Shown here: in pieces, positions 32,117 to 43,470 of the stretch
How positions within the stretch are numbered: position 1 is the stretch's first letter
How the letters are laid out: each line of letters opens with the position of its first letter
DNA from: Tetraselmis striata
Lineage: Eukaryota; Chlorophyta; Chlorodendrophyceae; Chlorodendrales; Chlorodendraceae
Length of the DNA: 64,000 bases
NCBI GenBank assembly: GCA_006384855.1
Contig: VCJN01002417.1
Span: forward strand, 124,001 to 188,000
Reading direction: 5' to 3'
Made by a program: the position numbers and the translations under genes
Notes under the pieces: generated by a model
Database searches by the model: none
Seen by the model: the letters and a program-made list of their open reading frames with translations, nothing else
What the model was told of the DNA's origin: nothing

Positions 32117-32457
32117 GGCTATTGTCGGCTTGTATGACTGTCTAGGCTTGTGCAGACGCGTACAATCGATTTAAAAGCGGAATACGCCAGATTCCGCGAC
32201 CATTCCCCGTTAAGGGGTAGCTACGGCCGAAGCACGGTTCTGTCGCAAGTGTGTGTCAAATGTGTCCTCATGTAAACGCTACATACGGGATGGATACGGG
32301 ACATTATGCGATGGTTACGCAGCAAGCCAAGGTGCGCTTACATCGGAGCGCGATGAGAAGTCGTCTAGGCGCGCGGCGCCGGACTTAGTTTTTTTGAATA
32401 AAGCAACAGATGCGCCCCCCTGACGCACACTCACACCCGCTATAGACATTACCGTCC
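32117..32457. other. Non-coding right arm of CACTA copy 1
   Basis: Parallel to 56730-57060 (for example ACGCGTACAATCGATTTAAA and ATTCCCCGTTAAGGGGTAGC). No gene. AGTTTTTTTGAATAAAGC at 32387 may serve as a polyadenylation region. Confidence 0.45.
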
Positions 32458-32487
32458 ATGCTCACCCCCCAACATGCACCCTCCATC

Positions 32488-32772
32488 ATGGCCACCTACG
32501 CCAAGCTAATTCCATGCACCCCCTACGGCAAAGTTGTGAGGCCTGAGGGCATGACCATCCCACTCGGTGCTCTGTGCAGCACGGGCGGCATCGTTGACGA
32601 CGTGCGGCATGCACTTTTCCGCGGCCAGGCGACCAACGGCCATATCCGCGTTCAGCCAGAGCAACCCCATGGCGAGGACGCGTTCGGCTATGCTTTCGCG
32701 GACCTACTGAAAACTGTAATGCAACCTATTTGCACCGAGGCACGCGGTGCAATGTGGTTAGGTCTGAATTAG
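32488..32772 (+). CDS. Small unrecognised ORF (about 95 aa)
   Basis: From ATG 32488: MATYAKLIPCTPYGKVVRPE, then MTIPLGALCSTGGIVDDVRH, ending TAG-terminated at 32772. The composition looks coding. It starts right where homology to CACTA copy 2 ends, so it belongs to flanking DNA or to the next element. Possibly a first exon; no family recognised. Confidence 0.35.
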   Translation: MATYAKLIPCTPYGKVVRPEGMTIPLGALCSTGGIVDDVRHALFRGQATNGHIRVQPEQPHGEDAFGYAFADLLKTVMQPICTEARGAMWLGLN

Positions 32773-32819
32773 GGTTTGGGTGCAGCAGTGGGATGGATAG
32801 ATAATATGTACCAAGTCGG

Positions 32820-33060
32820 GAAACCAATTCCGTCCAAACAGGGACAAATCAAAAGAGTGAAGGAAACGGGATGGTTACAAGAAGTTTGCGCCGTCGCGGG
32901 CTGGAACTCTGTCCAAACTGGGACAAAAAGCCGGGGGGTTCAGGGTTTAGGGTTTTATGGTTTGTGCCGTCGGGGGCTCAAACTCCGTCAAGGCCGGGAC
33001 AAAAATATGAGCGGCTAATTTTGCGGAATTAATAAACTAATCATAATCTAATCATAATCT
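32820..33060. repeat. Short direct repeats with GGGACAAA boxes and telomere-like motif
   Basis: GTCCAAAC(A/T)GGGACAAA occurs at 32838 and 32912 and a variant, GGCCGGGACAAAAA, at 32990, with TTTG(C/T)GCCGTCG repeated between, a unit of about 75 bp. GGGTTCAGGGTTTAGGGTTT at 32937 resembles plant-type telomere repeats. TAATCATAATC is repeated three times at 33038-33070. This lies just beyond the 3' end of the methyltransferase-like gene and may be the end of that element. Confidence 0.5.
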
Positions 33061-33098
33061 AATCATAATCTTCGATTACGTAATCCTCTCGCTCGACG

Positions 33099-35828
33099 CT
33101 ATGCCGCCTCGAGTCTCCTCCTCTCCGCCGCTTGGCGCTCCGCCCGCTCCTCTTCCTCGGTCATTAGAAGGGGTAGACCCGGCCACTTCTCGAAGTCATA
33201 TGTACGCAGTCTTTGAGTCTCGTCCCATGGCTTCTCCTTGAACCATGAGATCATCATGGACTTCATCCCAACGATTTGCGTCCTCTGGTTGTCAATGAGG
33301 ATGGTCTTCAAGTTCTTGTGTGGGAACGAGTACTTCAACATATCCATATTGTGCCACCACACGGAAAAGGCCGCAGCGACCTAAAAGGCGTGGCAAACCG
33401 CACCGGCGTTAAGTTTTTATGTTGATCCCATTATGTCACTCACCCGGGTTGCACCCCTCACTCACTGCGGTTGTCCCGGTTCCGGCTATGACGTCGACAA
33501 TTGTTGTCCCGTCTGTTGCCGCCATTTTCAGGTGCTTGGCGAAGAGAGCGATAGGCTTTTGGTACTTGTTCACCGTTTGCCTATTCTCGTCCTTCAATTT
33601 CGCAGTGTCTTTGAAGTGACCCAGCATGATAGATGTAGAGAACCTGGAAGGTCACAACCGGCTCAGCGATTGATGATAATGCAAGCCGGCTACTTTCCAT
33701 CGGTCAAATCTCACCTTCGGGGATCACAGGAATAGATGTTGTCAGCTATGATGCTTGGCGGGGCCTTCCTGACGTAGAGATAGTACTCCGCGTCGTTACG
33801 CAGAGAACTGCCCATCTTCATACCGCAATCCTTGGCCCAAGTCAGGACGTGATAGATGAGGCCCTCAGGTTGTTTTTTACGGTTGTGATTGCGGATGATC
33901 CAAGCTGCTGGTCCGAGACGTGAATGAAGAAATGGCACCCATCAAGAGCAGTGTAGACGTAAGAAGATCCAGCCAGGATATTCAGCTGCCTGCGCGGGGG
34001 AAATCGGAAATCATGTAAATGAAAGCACGGCCATCTACGCACCCGGGTTGTGGGGGGTATCTTGCCTGGCGAAAGCAAACACGTCGTTGAAGTCGTCCGT
34101 GCCCCACGCAGCATCCTTTGAGTCCCAGGTGTGCAAACCAGCTCCGAAAAGCGCGTCGGCAATGAAGACTGTGGCCTTGGTTGCACGAACTGCCGACACG
34201 GCTTCCGCTACGACTTGTTTGTCGCGGGAGCCTTGAAGTCCCCCTCCACAATGCAAGTCTTACAAAGCTCCTGATTCAAATGGATCACATAATCCGTGTC
34301 GACCTCTTCGCCCTTGGCCATCACCGGAAGTACCGCGGCCTGTGTGTATTAGAAAACAGATTCAGGTAAGTAGCTCACAATGAAAATTCAGAAGAGCATT
34401 TGTGGTTGCACAAGATCGTACCTTCATCGATATCCATTGCTCATCAGAAACATTCGGAGCGGAACCCGCGATGAGCTCCGGCGCACATGCCAGAAGAGCA
34501 AACTCTGTGGAGAATGAGATGACCAAGTGCGGCATCTGATTCTTGATGTGATACGCATCACTCCCGATGTTGGCGTTGGTAGCGGCGATATGCTCTCGAA
34601 CCGGTAGTGGTGTTAGACAATCGGCGGATTTCAATCGTGTTCCGCCATTTGGCAGGAGGGGTCAGCAAGACCATCAAAGGACCGGAGCGATGAGCACCTT
34701 TGAGCAAATCTTGGAACTTTCTGGGGAAGCCTTTTGGGTCGAGGTCATCAACTTGGATCGGAACTTGGTGATGGCATCACGGCGAGCGGCCGCTTGGTGG
34801 TCCGACACTTTGTCTTTCGCATCCGAATCGATGATGTGGTCCGAGAGATATTTCCCCCATTTCCTGGCCGGTTCGTTAGGCGTCAGCACTTGGATTGCCT
34901 CCCTGCCCTTTGCCGTGTCAATGGCATTCATGACCTTGATGCTTGCTCGGCGTAAGAGGTCGCGAAACCTCCAGGTCTCAATCATCGCGAGCCACTCCGC
35001 GTTGGTGTGCGTAACAACCATTGGGCATGTGTCGCCGGTATGCTTTATGTCATCCACCAACTCGTAGAGGCTCGGCGTCACGTTGTGCTCGCCTTGGATA
35101 AGCAGTCCAACCACCAAGTACATCTGGCCCACCGGGAGATCCGCGCTGTCGCTATGCTTGGCAAGAGACGGCTCGTCAAGCCATGGCTTACCGGGGCCGA
35201 AGCCAGCATCCTTGTTCGAAAAACAAAACATCAGTACGGAGAAAGGATTGAGATTTCCGTCTGATTAATAGACAGAGGAGAAGCTCACAACTTATCTCCA
35301 TGAGGGCGACTCGGAAGTGAGCTCTTTCTTTGCCAAAGCCATACTTCTTGTTGTCGAGGATTAAATTGATAGGGTTCCGAACTGTTTCGTACACCCTCCT
35401 CACTTCCTTCTGGGAAAGTTCCCTGCCGTAGAGACGGCCGAGACTAGCGAGTTCATCCGTGTAGTGGATGCAGAGCGCGGATATATTTTCGCGAGCTTCC
35501 CTCCATCCTCGAACTCCGAGCTTAACATGCCGGTAGGCTTCAGAAATCTGCTCAAGTGGCTCAAAAACACTGCGCAAAACGATTGAGTCAGAGCCCGGGG
35601 GCATTACCAAGATAAAATTTCATCATGTAGGCTGCTTACCGTTGTGGGCGCGAGCAAAGGTCAATCAAATTTGCGAACTCTCTGCTCTTCTCATCTTTGA
35701 TGCCGATCCTCTTGAGTTCAACTTGAAGAACTTCAGACTTCTTGAACTCCTTCACGACTCTAATTTGCGGAAGTGTCCTAAAGCCCGGACGGGTTGCAGC
35801 ATGTTGGGCGTACCAGCTTTCGAAACAT
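33099..35828 (-). CDS. C-terminal exons with N6/N4 DNA-methyltransferase-like domain
   Basis: Exons read right to left: 35640-35828, 35289-35569, about 34680-35260, 34422-34634, 34043-34339, 33715-33989, 33466-33643, 33099-33380. Five of the junctions have GT-AG signals and agree in phase. The 33.4-34.3 kb part follows the order of the N6_N4_Mtase fold (motif IV first, motif I last): TKATVFIADALFGAGLHTWD (motif IV position), VYTALDGCHFFIHVSDQQL, GLIYHVLTWAKDCGMKMGSS, LRNDAEYYLYVRK, YQKPIALFAKHLKMAA and DGTTIVDVIAGTGTTA spliced to VAAAFSVWW, giving the diagnostic D-x-x-AGTGTTAVAA of the SAM-binding motif. The catalytic DPPY is replaced by DALF. Single-base frameshifts occur near 34225 and 33910. 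The last exon ends in an acidic/basic helix. Nuclear, probably DNA-binding; catalytic activity doubtful. Confidence 0.65.
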
Positions 35829-35892
35829 CTGCGAAGGTTCCGCACATACACTTTTATTTCAACAATTCCGTACGATTGTGTACTGTGATGAC

Positions 35893-36188
35893 ATAAAGGA
35901 TTTTGTCCCGCTGACGACAAACCGTTCGTCCCACTGATGACAAACCGTTTCGTCTCACTGATGACAAACCGTTTCGTCCCACTGATGACAGACCGTTTCG
36001 TCCCACCGATGACAAACCGTTTCGTCCCACTGATGACAAACCGTTTCGCCCCAATGATGACAAACCGTTTCGTCCCACTGTTGACAAACCGTTCCGTCCC
36101 ACTGATGACAAACCGTTTTGTCCCAATGCTGACAGACCGTTTTGCCCCACTGATGACAAACCGTTTCGTCCCACTGATGACATAACGA
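35893..36188. repeat. 24-bp minisatellite array in an intron of the methyltransferase-like gene
   Basis: About 12 copies of the 24-bp unit between an exon ending at 36262 (SMHKLL, donor GTGAAA) and an exon starting at 35828 (acceptor CTTCGCAG). Same position relative to the exon as the array at 42-402. Confidence 0.85.
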
Positions 36189-36261
36189 TTTTTTGTCAAA
36201 CTTAACGCCTATTTGTCAATTTTGTCATCTCAATAATAACTAGGGAGGTTTGGGCTTTCAC

Positions 36262-39200
36262 CAGTAGTTTGTGCATGGACGTGTCTCCCACGACGGTGTG
36301 ACCCGCCTCGTTGAGCTTCATTGACATATAGCGGCATACTTCCGGGGATAGGCCGATGTACATCTTGTCCGACGTCAAGCGGATGCCTTTGTTGTTGTTG
36401 TAGATTTCCGGAGAGTTTGCCTTCACCATATGCGCTTTGCCTCCCGTCTGTGGCTGCCGTCGATGTTGGCTTGAAGCGCGCCATGGGCGCGCAACAACTC
36501 TTGTATGACGTCGATCTGTGGCTTCTAGTAACTGTGTTCCGCCAACTTCGGCTTATCCCGCCTTCGTGTGCTGCGACTAGGTCCTTGAAGTTGGCCATGG
36601 TCAGAGCGAGGGGCTCATACTCTTTGGAGGACTCTCTACCCGTGTGAACCAGTGGAAAGGACACTTAGAAATTCTCGGCGGATGGGGAAGGATTCCTCTG
36701 AATAACAAATGCAAAAGGCATGTGAGTAAGTTGTATTGTGTATTGATTTGGATTTGTCTACGCATTTGATCCGGGTAGGTACAACAGGTCCCGATAGGCT
36801 TTTACCTTGTAGCTTTGCGCCACCATATTGCAGTCTTGCAGCTTTGGAGATCGGAAGTCAAATGCCGGCGGCGGAGCTACGAACTCATCGGATGGGAAGC
36901 TGAAGATGTAAGGTAACCCCGTATCCTTGTCGGTGATGAGGGTGACTCTATAGACGTACAACATGTTGATGTCGCCACCGTGAGCTGTCTTCACCTCTGG
37001 ATCAGCAATCTCGACTCTGAGGTGGCCATAAGAGATATAGTCGACGGCACCGGTGTTGGAGAGGCCATTCAAGGCCGGCGGGACGGCAAACGTATCGACG
37101 TATGGAAGCGCGTTCTCAAAATCCTTGTCAATGTTGGCCAAGTCATCGATGGTAATCTCACCTTCTGCAAAACCTTTCAGCGCATGCGCCAGCACATTGC
37201 GCTTGACCAAAGTCCATGCGTATTAAGATTGGAACCGCGGTTGGGAGGAGAGAGGCGGCTGGATCACGTGAAGTAGCAACCTCTCAAAGTTGACATTGAT
37301 CATGAACTCGTTGTACATCGTCAAGCGATAAGGTTCCAAAACGATCTGCGGTAACAAGCATAAGAGTATTAATACTTAATGATACACGAAATTGACACAC
37401 GAATTCAGAAACCTCGTGTATGCTTTGCTCACCTCGTAGAGTCCGCTCTCGTTCAGCTCCACGTCCTTGATCTTTCCGATACACGCGAGAAGTGGCCCCT
37501 TCGGATCATCGAAAAAGTCTTTGCTAGTCAGCGGGCTTGCCTTGTGCAATTCGATGTACAGATAGACCTGTACCTCAGCACTTGTATTTTTGAACCAGTG
37601 CATAGTCCAGCTCCTTGAGGTAAAGTCGCTGCATTCGTGACCTTCTTGAGCTCCGTCCCTCTTGTCAAAGAAGTCGTCGTAAGAGGCGACTGCCATCAGA
37701 TTTGTCTTCCTCTCGGGTCCAGGAGCTGGTGATGTCGAGAGCTTGCTTGCTTCTCTGCCGCCCATTGCCGCCGTTCTTCCTCCGGGCCAAAGACCTCTTC
37801 ATCTATGCACGTACTGAGGGATGCCGGAACCCTTCTCGGAGCCTCGAGAGAGAAGATCCAGAGCCAGATGCTCCAGAACCGGACGTTGGCCCGGTAGTCG
37901 GCGCTAGAGCCGGCTCAGTGGGCTCTATTTCAGGCTCCGGCTCTGGCTCGGGCATCCGCTCAGCGGGCTCTCTTTCAAGCTCGGGCTCGGGCTTCGGCTC
38001 CGGCTCTGGCTCTAGCTCTGGCAAATGACAAACCGTTTCGTCCCACTGATGACCAACCGTTTCGTCCCACTGATGACATACCGTTTCGTCCCACTGATGA
38101 CAAACCGTTGAGTCCCAATGCTGACAAACCGTTTTGTCCAGCTGATGACATACCGTTTCGTTCCACTGATGACCAACCGTTTCGTCCTACTAATGACCAA
38201 CCGTTTCGTCCCGCTGACGACAAACCGTTTCGTCCCACTGATGACATACCGTTTCGTCCCACTGATGACATACCGTTTTGTCCAGCTGATGACATACCGT
38301 TTCGTTCCACTGATGACCAACCATTTCGTCCTACTGATGACCAACCGTTTCGTCCCGCTGGCGACAAACCGTTTCGTCCCACTGATGACATACCGTTTCG
38401 TCCCACTGATGACAAACCGTTTTGTCCAGCTGATGACCAACCGTTTCGTCCTACTGATGACCAACCGTTTCGTCCCGCTGACGACAAACCGTTTCGTCCC
38501 ACTGATGACATACCGGTTCGTCCCACTGATGACAAACCGTTTTGTCCAGCTGATGACATGCCGTTTCGTCCCACTGATGACCAACCGTTTCGTCCTACTG
38601 ATGACCAACCGTTTCGTCCCACTGACGACAAAGCGTTTCGTCCCACTGATGACATACCGTTTCGTCCCACTGATGACAAACCGTTCTGTCCCACTGATGA
38701 CACACCGTTTCATCCCAGTGATGACAAACCGTTTCGTCCCACTGATGACATTTCGTTTCGTCCCACTGGCGACAAACCGTTTCGTCCCACTAAGGACATA
38801 CCGTTGAAGGAGGGCATCACAGGATGACGGAATTATTTCCAATACATTAAGTATTTCCCTTCAATTAAGTTATGTCTTAAACTACTGCGCTTCACACCAA
38901 TGTTAAATTACTCCTGACGGCGGAGTACATCCACAAGGTCCACCTAGCCGCCCTCCAGCCCCACCCCCTTTCCACCACCACCACCACCACCATACAACTC
39001 ATGTCTCAGCAGCTTCGACGGCACGTAATACTACCGTTCATGACCCTGATGCCGCTCGTCTCGTTTGGGTTTCTATTCCCACTCGTCTGCCTACACCTCG
39101 AACGGTCCTAGGTTACACCGCTTCTACAGGGAACCCTAACCGAACTCGCTCGATCTGGCCGCATCACGCGTCGAGCAGGCACGCATCTACTTAACGCGCG

Positions 39201-39274
39201 TGAAACTCACTTGGGGTGGCATCGTCGTCCTTGTCTCCCTTGTCCTTGGCAGGCTGGTTCTTTTTCGGCGCCAT
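36262..39274 (-). CDS. 5' and middle exons of the methyltransferase-like gene
   Basis: Proposed exons: 39211-39274 (MAPKKNQPAKDKGDKDDDAT, donor GTGAGT), 37815-38017 (acceptor TTTGCCAG; an acidic Pro/Glu repeat, EPEPEPKPEPELEREPAER), 37433-37765 (DFTSRSWTMHWFKNTSAEVQ; LNESGLYE then GTGAGC), 36806-37345 (IVLEPYRLTMYNEF; ALPYVDTFAVPPALNGLSN; ending at GTAAAA) and 36262-36697 (GLSPEVCRYMSMKLNEAGHT). Exons 1 and 2 join in frame, and the third and fourth join in phase 0. Intron 1 contains the 38.0-38.8 kb 24-bp array. Breaks: TAA in exon 4 near 37226 and a frameshift near 36480. Exon 1 is repeated at 41908-41970 and 44612-44674 in the tandem duplication. Continuity with the 33.1-35.8 kb exons is inferred from strand, spacing and the matching layout at the left window edge. 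Confidence 0.5.
38031..38808. repeat. 24-bp minisatellite, array 1 of the triplication
   Basis: About 32 units. The order of variant units (AAGCGTTTCG, CCGTTTCATC, CATTTCGTTTCG) near the right end is identical in arrays 2 and 3, so whole arrays were copied together with the spacer. Confidence 0.92.
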
Positions 39275-39915
39275 TCTTGCGGTAGGTTTGGTGACGCGGT
39301 AGATGAGCCGGTTTCTGGGTGGGCAGGGGTGAGGGAGAGGTGGAAATGACATGGTCTCCGTCTGCCACCGCTCTGACCCCTCCAACGGCGCGCGCGCGCA
39401 CTATAGTGCACCTCGTCGTCGTCATCAGGTTCATGTATTTTGCACCGCGACGAATATACAAGGAAAACTACTGCGACTATATATTACTATTTCTGGAAGA
39501 TATTATATTCCCTACTCGAGAGTCATAACGGTACGAGAGTACAGTCGCGTGGCAATAATATTCCTTTATGCGATGATATATTCCTCACATTGGATTTGGG
39601 TCATTGGGTGTACATACTAGTACATAACTATTAACGATATACGAAATAAGTACGAAGTAACACGAAATACTACTACGGAAATATTATCCTAATAATATTT
39701 TCTGTAGCACGATTTACAAAACCTCATCCTTACGGCATCCTGTATGTATGAGTACCGATCCGGTGTTTTAGTCATCAGGTGCAGTTCTTTTCACCCGTAG
39801 TTGGATATTATGCCCCCCGGTCAACGGCCCGTCCGAGAGCGATCATTGGCAGTCACTCTTCCTCACCACATATCACAGTCCTCCACAACCCCCGCTCGCG
39901 CCACGCTGCAACATC
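39275..39915. promoter_or_regulatory. Shared divergent promoter region
   Basis: Lies between the minus-strand exon 1 ATG (39274) and the plus-strand ATG (39916). It includes GCGCGCGCGCACTATAGTGC (39391), AT-rich TATATTACTATTTC (39479) and several ATATTAT blocks. The two transcripts start in opposite directions from this roughly 640-bp segment, which is repeated at 41971-42619 and 44675-45314. No specific factor sites identified. Confidence 0.45.
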
Positions 39916-40744
39916 ATGGCAGCCGTCGAAAGCATAGCCTCTTCTCCAGGATCCGGCACGTCGGACACTACAGTTTCATTACCGCCGTGTTCGTGCCGCA
40001 GCGGGTACTCGTGCGAGTGCGACGCGCGTGCTAGTGATCGTAAGGAGCCTGAGAAAAAGGAAGTACACGTGGGGCAAGGGCTCCAACGAGGTCACCGACA
40101 ACGAGAGTGGCAAGGGCTCGTCTCTGATCAGTATGCGCACCTCTCGCGACTATATCCGCCTCATGCTCGCCAAGGAGGCTAGCGAGCAGTCGCTGTGCTG
40201 TTCGCGGAAGTGCGTGCACAAGCTATACACTCAGTGTGGAGAGGCCCTCGTTGATGCCGTGATGGACCGTGCGTTGACCGTATACTCTGGCAATCAGAAC
40301 CGCTCCTTTGACCGGCTCGCTCAGGTTCTCAGGGTGGCTACGAGTCGGCATCCGACAAGTTCGATTAAATGTTTGATCACGGTGGCTACTTGCGATCCTT
40401 CGATCATCAAGGCCCCATCTACACGTGTGGGCGTGCGTGGGAGGTCTTGCATCCAAACGTCTCGAAACGCAGACGTCTCGTGATCCGGCTATCGGTGGTG
40501 GATAACGAACCCACGCACATCAGGCAGCGCAAGCAGTACCAGAGCAGGCAAACATGACCGAGAGAGCATGTGCGTATGTTTCTCGAGCACTTCTTCTCAT
40601 ATGACCTCGGTCACGTCGAAATCATGCCTTTTCACGACGAGAATAGCAAGACCTTTAAGAAGTACCTACCTCCCAATATGACCAAGATTTTCGTCTACTA
40701 CTAATACAAGTCGTGGGCTTAGGACGAAAACGCCATTATCCGGG
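39916..40744 (+). CDS. DUF7869-type protein, 5' exons (unit 1)
   Basis: Starts MAAVESIASSPGSGTSDTTV. A Cys-rich PPCSCRSGYSCECD segment follows, then RKRKYTWGKGSNEVTDNESG, CSRKCVHKLYTQCGEALVDA, NQNRSFDRLAQVL, and after frame changes EHVRMFLEHFFSYDLGHVEI, KTFKKYLPPNMTKIF, then the GTAAGT donor at 40745. The RKC helix and the YLPPNMTK-type motif are usual in the N-terminal half of DUF7869 proteins of algae and animals. Stops follow FVYY and YKSWA in all three copies. Frames shift near 40020 and 40370, which may be introns. The donor opens directly into the next 24-bp array. Confidence 0.55.
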
Positions 40745-40766
40745 GTAAGTACGGCCCAACATATCC

Positions 40767-41505
40767 AGGTGACTAACCGTTTTGTCCCACTGATAACAAA
40801 CCGTTTCGCCCCACTGATGACATACCGTTTCGCCCCACTGATGACAAACCATTTCGTGCCACTGATGATAAACCGTTTCGTCCCGCAGATGACAAACCGT
40901 TTTGTCCCACTGATGACAAACCGTTTCGTCCCGCTGGCGACAAACCGTTTCGTCCCACTGATGACATACCGTTTCGTCCCACTGATGACAAACCGTTTTG
41001 TCCAGCTGATGACCAACCGTTTCGTCCTACTGATGACCAACCGTTTCGTCCCGCTGACGACAAACCGTTTCGTCCCACTGATGACATACCGGTTCGTCCC
41101 ACTGATGACAAACCGTTTTGTCCAGCTGATGACCAACCGTTTCGTCCTACTGATGACCAACCGTTTCGTCCCGCTGACGACAAACCGTTTCGTCCCACTG
41201 ATGACATACCGGTTCGTCCCACTGATGACAAACCGTTTTGTCCAGCTGATGACATGCCGTTTCGTCCCACTGATGACCAACCGTTTCGTCCTACTGATGA
41301 CCAACCGTTTCGTCCCACTGACGACAAAGCGTTTCGTCCCACTGATGACATACCGTTTCGTCCCACTGATGACAAACCGTTCTGTCCCACTGATGACACA
41401 CCGTTTCATCCCAGTGATGACAAACCGTTTCGTCCCACTGATGACATTTCGTTTCGTCCCACTGGCGACAAACCGTTTCGTCCCACTAAGGACATACCGT
41501 TGAAG
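40767..41505. repeat. 24-bp minisatellite, array 2
   Basis: About 31 units, beginning 22 bp after the GTAAGT donor at 40745, hence at the start of an intron of the plus-strand gene (or of its duplicated 5' part). Confidence 0.92.
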
Positions 41506-42619
41506 GAGGGCATCACAGGATGACGGAATTATTTCCAATACATTAAGTATTTCCCTTCAATTAAGTTATGTCTTAAACTACTGCGCTTCACACCAATGTT
41601 AAATTACTCCTGACGGCGGAGTACATCCACAAGGTCCACCTAGCCGCCCTCCAGCCCCACCCCCTTTCCACCACCACCACCACCACCATACAACTCATGT
41701 CTCAGCAGCTTCGACGGCACGTAATACTACCGTTCATGACCCTGATGCCGCTCGTCTCGTTTGGGTTTCTATTCCCACTCGTCTGCCTACACCTCGAACG
41801 GTCCTAGGTTACACCGCTTCTACAGGGAACCCTAACCGAACTCGCTCGATCTGGCCGCATCACGCGTCGAGCAGGCACGCATCTACTTAACGCGCGTGAA
41901 ACTCACTTGGGGTGGCATCGTCGTCCTTGTCTCCCTTGTCCTTGGCAGGCTGGTTCTTTTTCGGGGCCATTCTTGCGGTAGGTTTGGTGACGCGGTAGAT
42001 GAGCCGGTTTCTGGGTGGGCAGGGGTGAGGGAGAGGTGGAAATGACATGGTCTCCGTCTGCCACCGCTCTGACCCCTCCAACGGCGCGCGCGCGCACTAT
42101 AGTGCACCTCGTCGTCGTCATCAGGTTCATGTATTTTGCACCGCGACGAATATACAAGGAAAACTACTGCGACTATATATTACTATTTCTGGAAGATATT
42201 ATATTCCCTACTCGAGAGTCATAACGGTACGAGAGTACAGTCGCGTGGCAATAATATTCCTTTATGCGATGATATATTCCTCAGATTGGATTTGGGTCAT
42301 TGGGTGTACATACTAGTAAATAACTATTAACGATATACGAAATAAGTACGAAGTAACACGAAATACTACTACGGAAATATTATCTAATAATATTTTCTGT
42401 CTGTCTCTTAGCACGATTTACAAAACCTCATCCTTACGGCATCCTGTATGTATGAGTACCGATCCGGTGTTTTAGTCATCAGGTGCAGTTCTTTTCACCC
42501 GTAGTTGGATATTATGCCCCCCGGTCAACGGCCCGTCCGAGAGCGATCATTGGCAGTCACTCTTCCTCACCACATATCACAGTCCTCCACAACCCCCGCT
42601 CGCGCCACGCTGCAACATC

Positions 42620-43448
42620 ATGGCAGCCGTCGAAAGCATAGCCTCTTCTCCAGGATCCGGCACGTCGGACACTACAGTTTCATTACCGCCGTGTTCGTGC
42701 CGCAGCGGGTACTCGTGCGAGTGCGACGCGCGTGCGAGTGATCGTAAGGAGCCTGAGAAAAAGGAAGTACACGTGGGGCAAGGGCTCCAACGAGGTCACC
42801 GACAACGAGAGTGGCAAGGGCTCGTCTCTGATCAGTATGCGCACCTCTCGCGACTATATCCGCCTCATGCTCGCCAAGGAGGCTAGCGAGCAGTCGCTGT
42901 GCTGTTCGCGGAAGTGCGTGCACAAGCTATACACTCAGTGTGGAGAGGCCCTCGTTGATGCCGTGATGGACCGTGCGTTGACCGTATACTCTGGCAATCA
43001 GAACCGCTCCTTTGACCGGCTCGCTCAGGTTCTCAGGGTGGCTACGAGTCGGCATCCGACAAGTTCGATTAAATGTTTGATCACGGTGGCTACTTGCGAT
43101 CCTTCGATCATCAAGGCCCCATCTACACGTGTGGGCGTGCGTGGGAGGTCTTGCATCCAAACGTCTCGAAACGCAGACGTCTCGTGATCCGGCTATCGGT
43201 GGTGGATAACGAACCCACGCACATCAGGCAGCGCAAGCAGTACCAGAGCAGGCAAACATGACCGAGAGAGCATGTGCGTATGTTTCTCGAGCACTTCTTC
43301 TCATATGACCTCGGTCACGTCGAAATCATGCCTTTTCACGACGAGAATAGCAAGACCTTTAAGAAGTACCTACCTCCCAATATGACCAAGATTTTCGTCT
43401 ACTACTAATACAAGTCGTGGGCTTAGGACGAAAACGCCATTATCCGGG
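42620..43448 (+). pseudogene. DUF7869-type 5' exons, duplicate (unit 2)
   Basis: Near-identical copy of 39916-40744 with the same internal frame changes and stops. It is followed by another array rather than by 3' exons, so it can only give a complete product by long-range splicing. Confidence 0.6.
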
Positions 43449-43470
43449 GTAAGTACGGCCCAACATATCC

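Larger units (their letters stand above)
21588..32468 (+). mobile_element. CACTA/Tnp2-type DNA transposon, copy 1 (split by a nested element)
   Basis: Defined by homology with 50275-57068: both start at CTCCCAGCTTGTTCCG and run in parallel to GCTCACCCCC, apart from a 4.68-kb insertion here (22915-27596) and a roughly 670-bp segment missing here after 31985. It encodes a zinc finger, a Tudor-like domain and a Tnp2-type transposase. Left terminal DNA is rich in CGTAATCG/GTAATTACA inverted motifs. I could not identify the expected CACTA terminal repeats, so the exact ends and TSD are open; alternatively this is a segmental duplication that includes the transposon. Confidence 0.65.

Noticed and set aside
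38012..38842. Long octapeptide-repeat ORFs over the 24-bp arrays as real proteins
   Set aside because: They exist in five frames at once as a result of the period and lie in predicted introns; no independent coding evidence.
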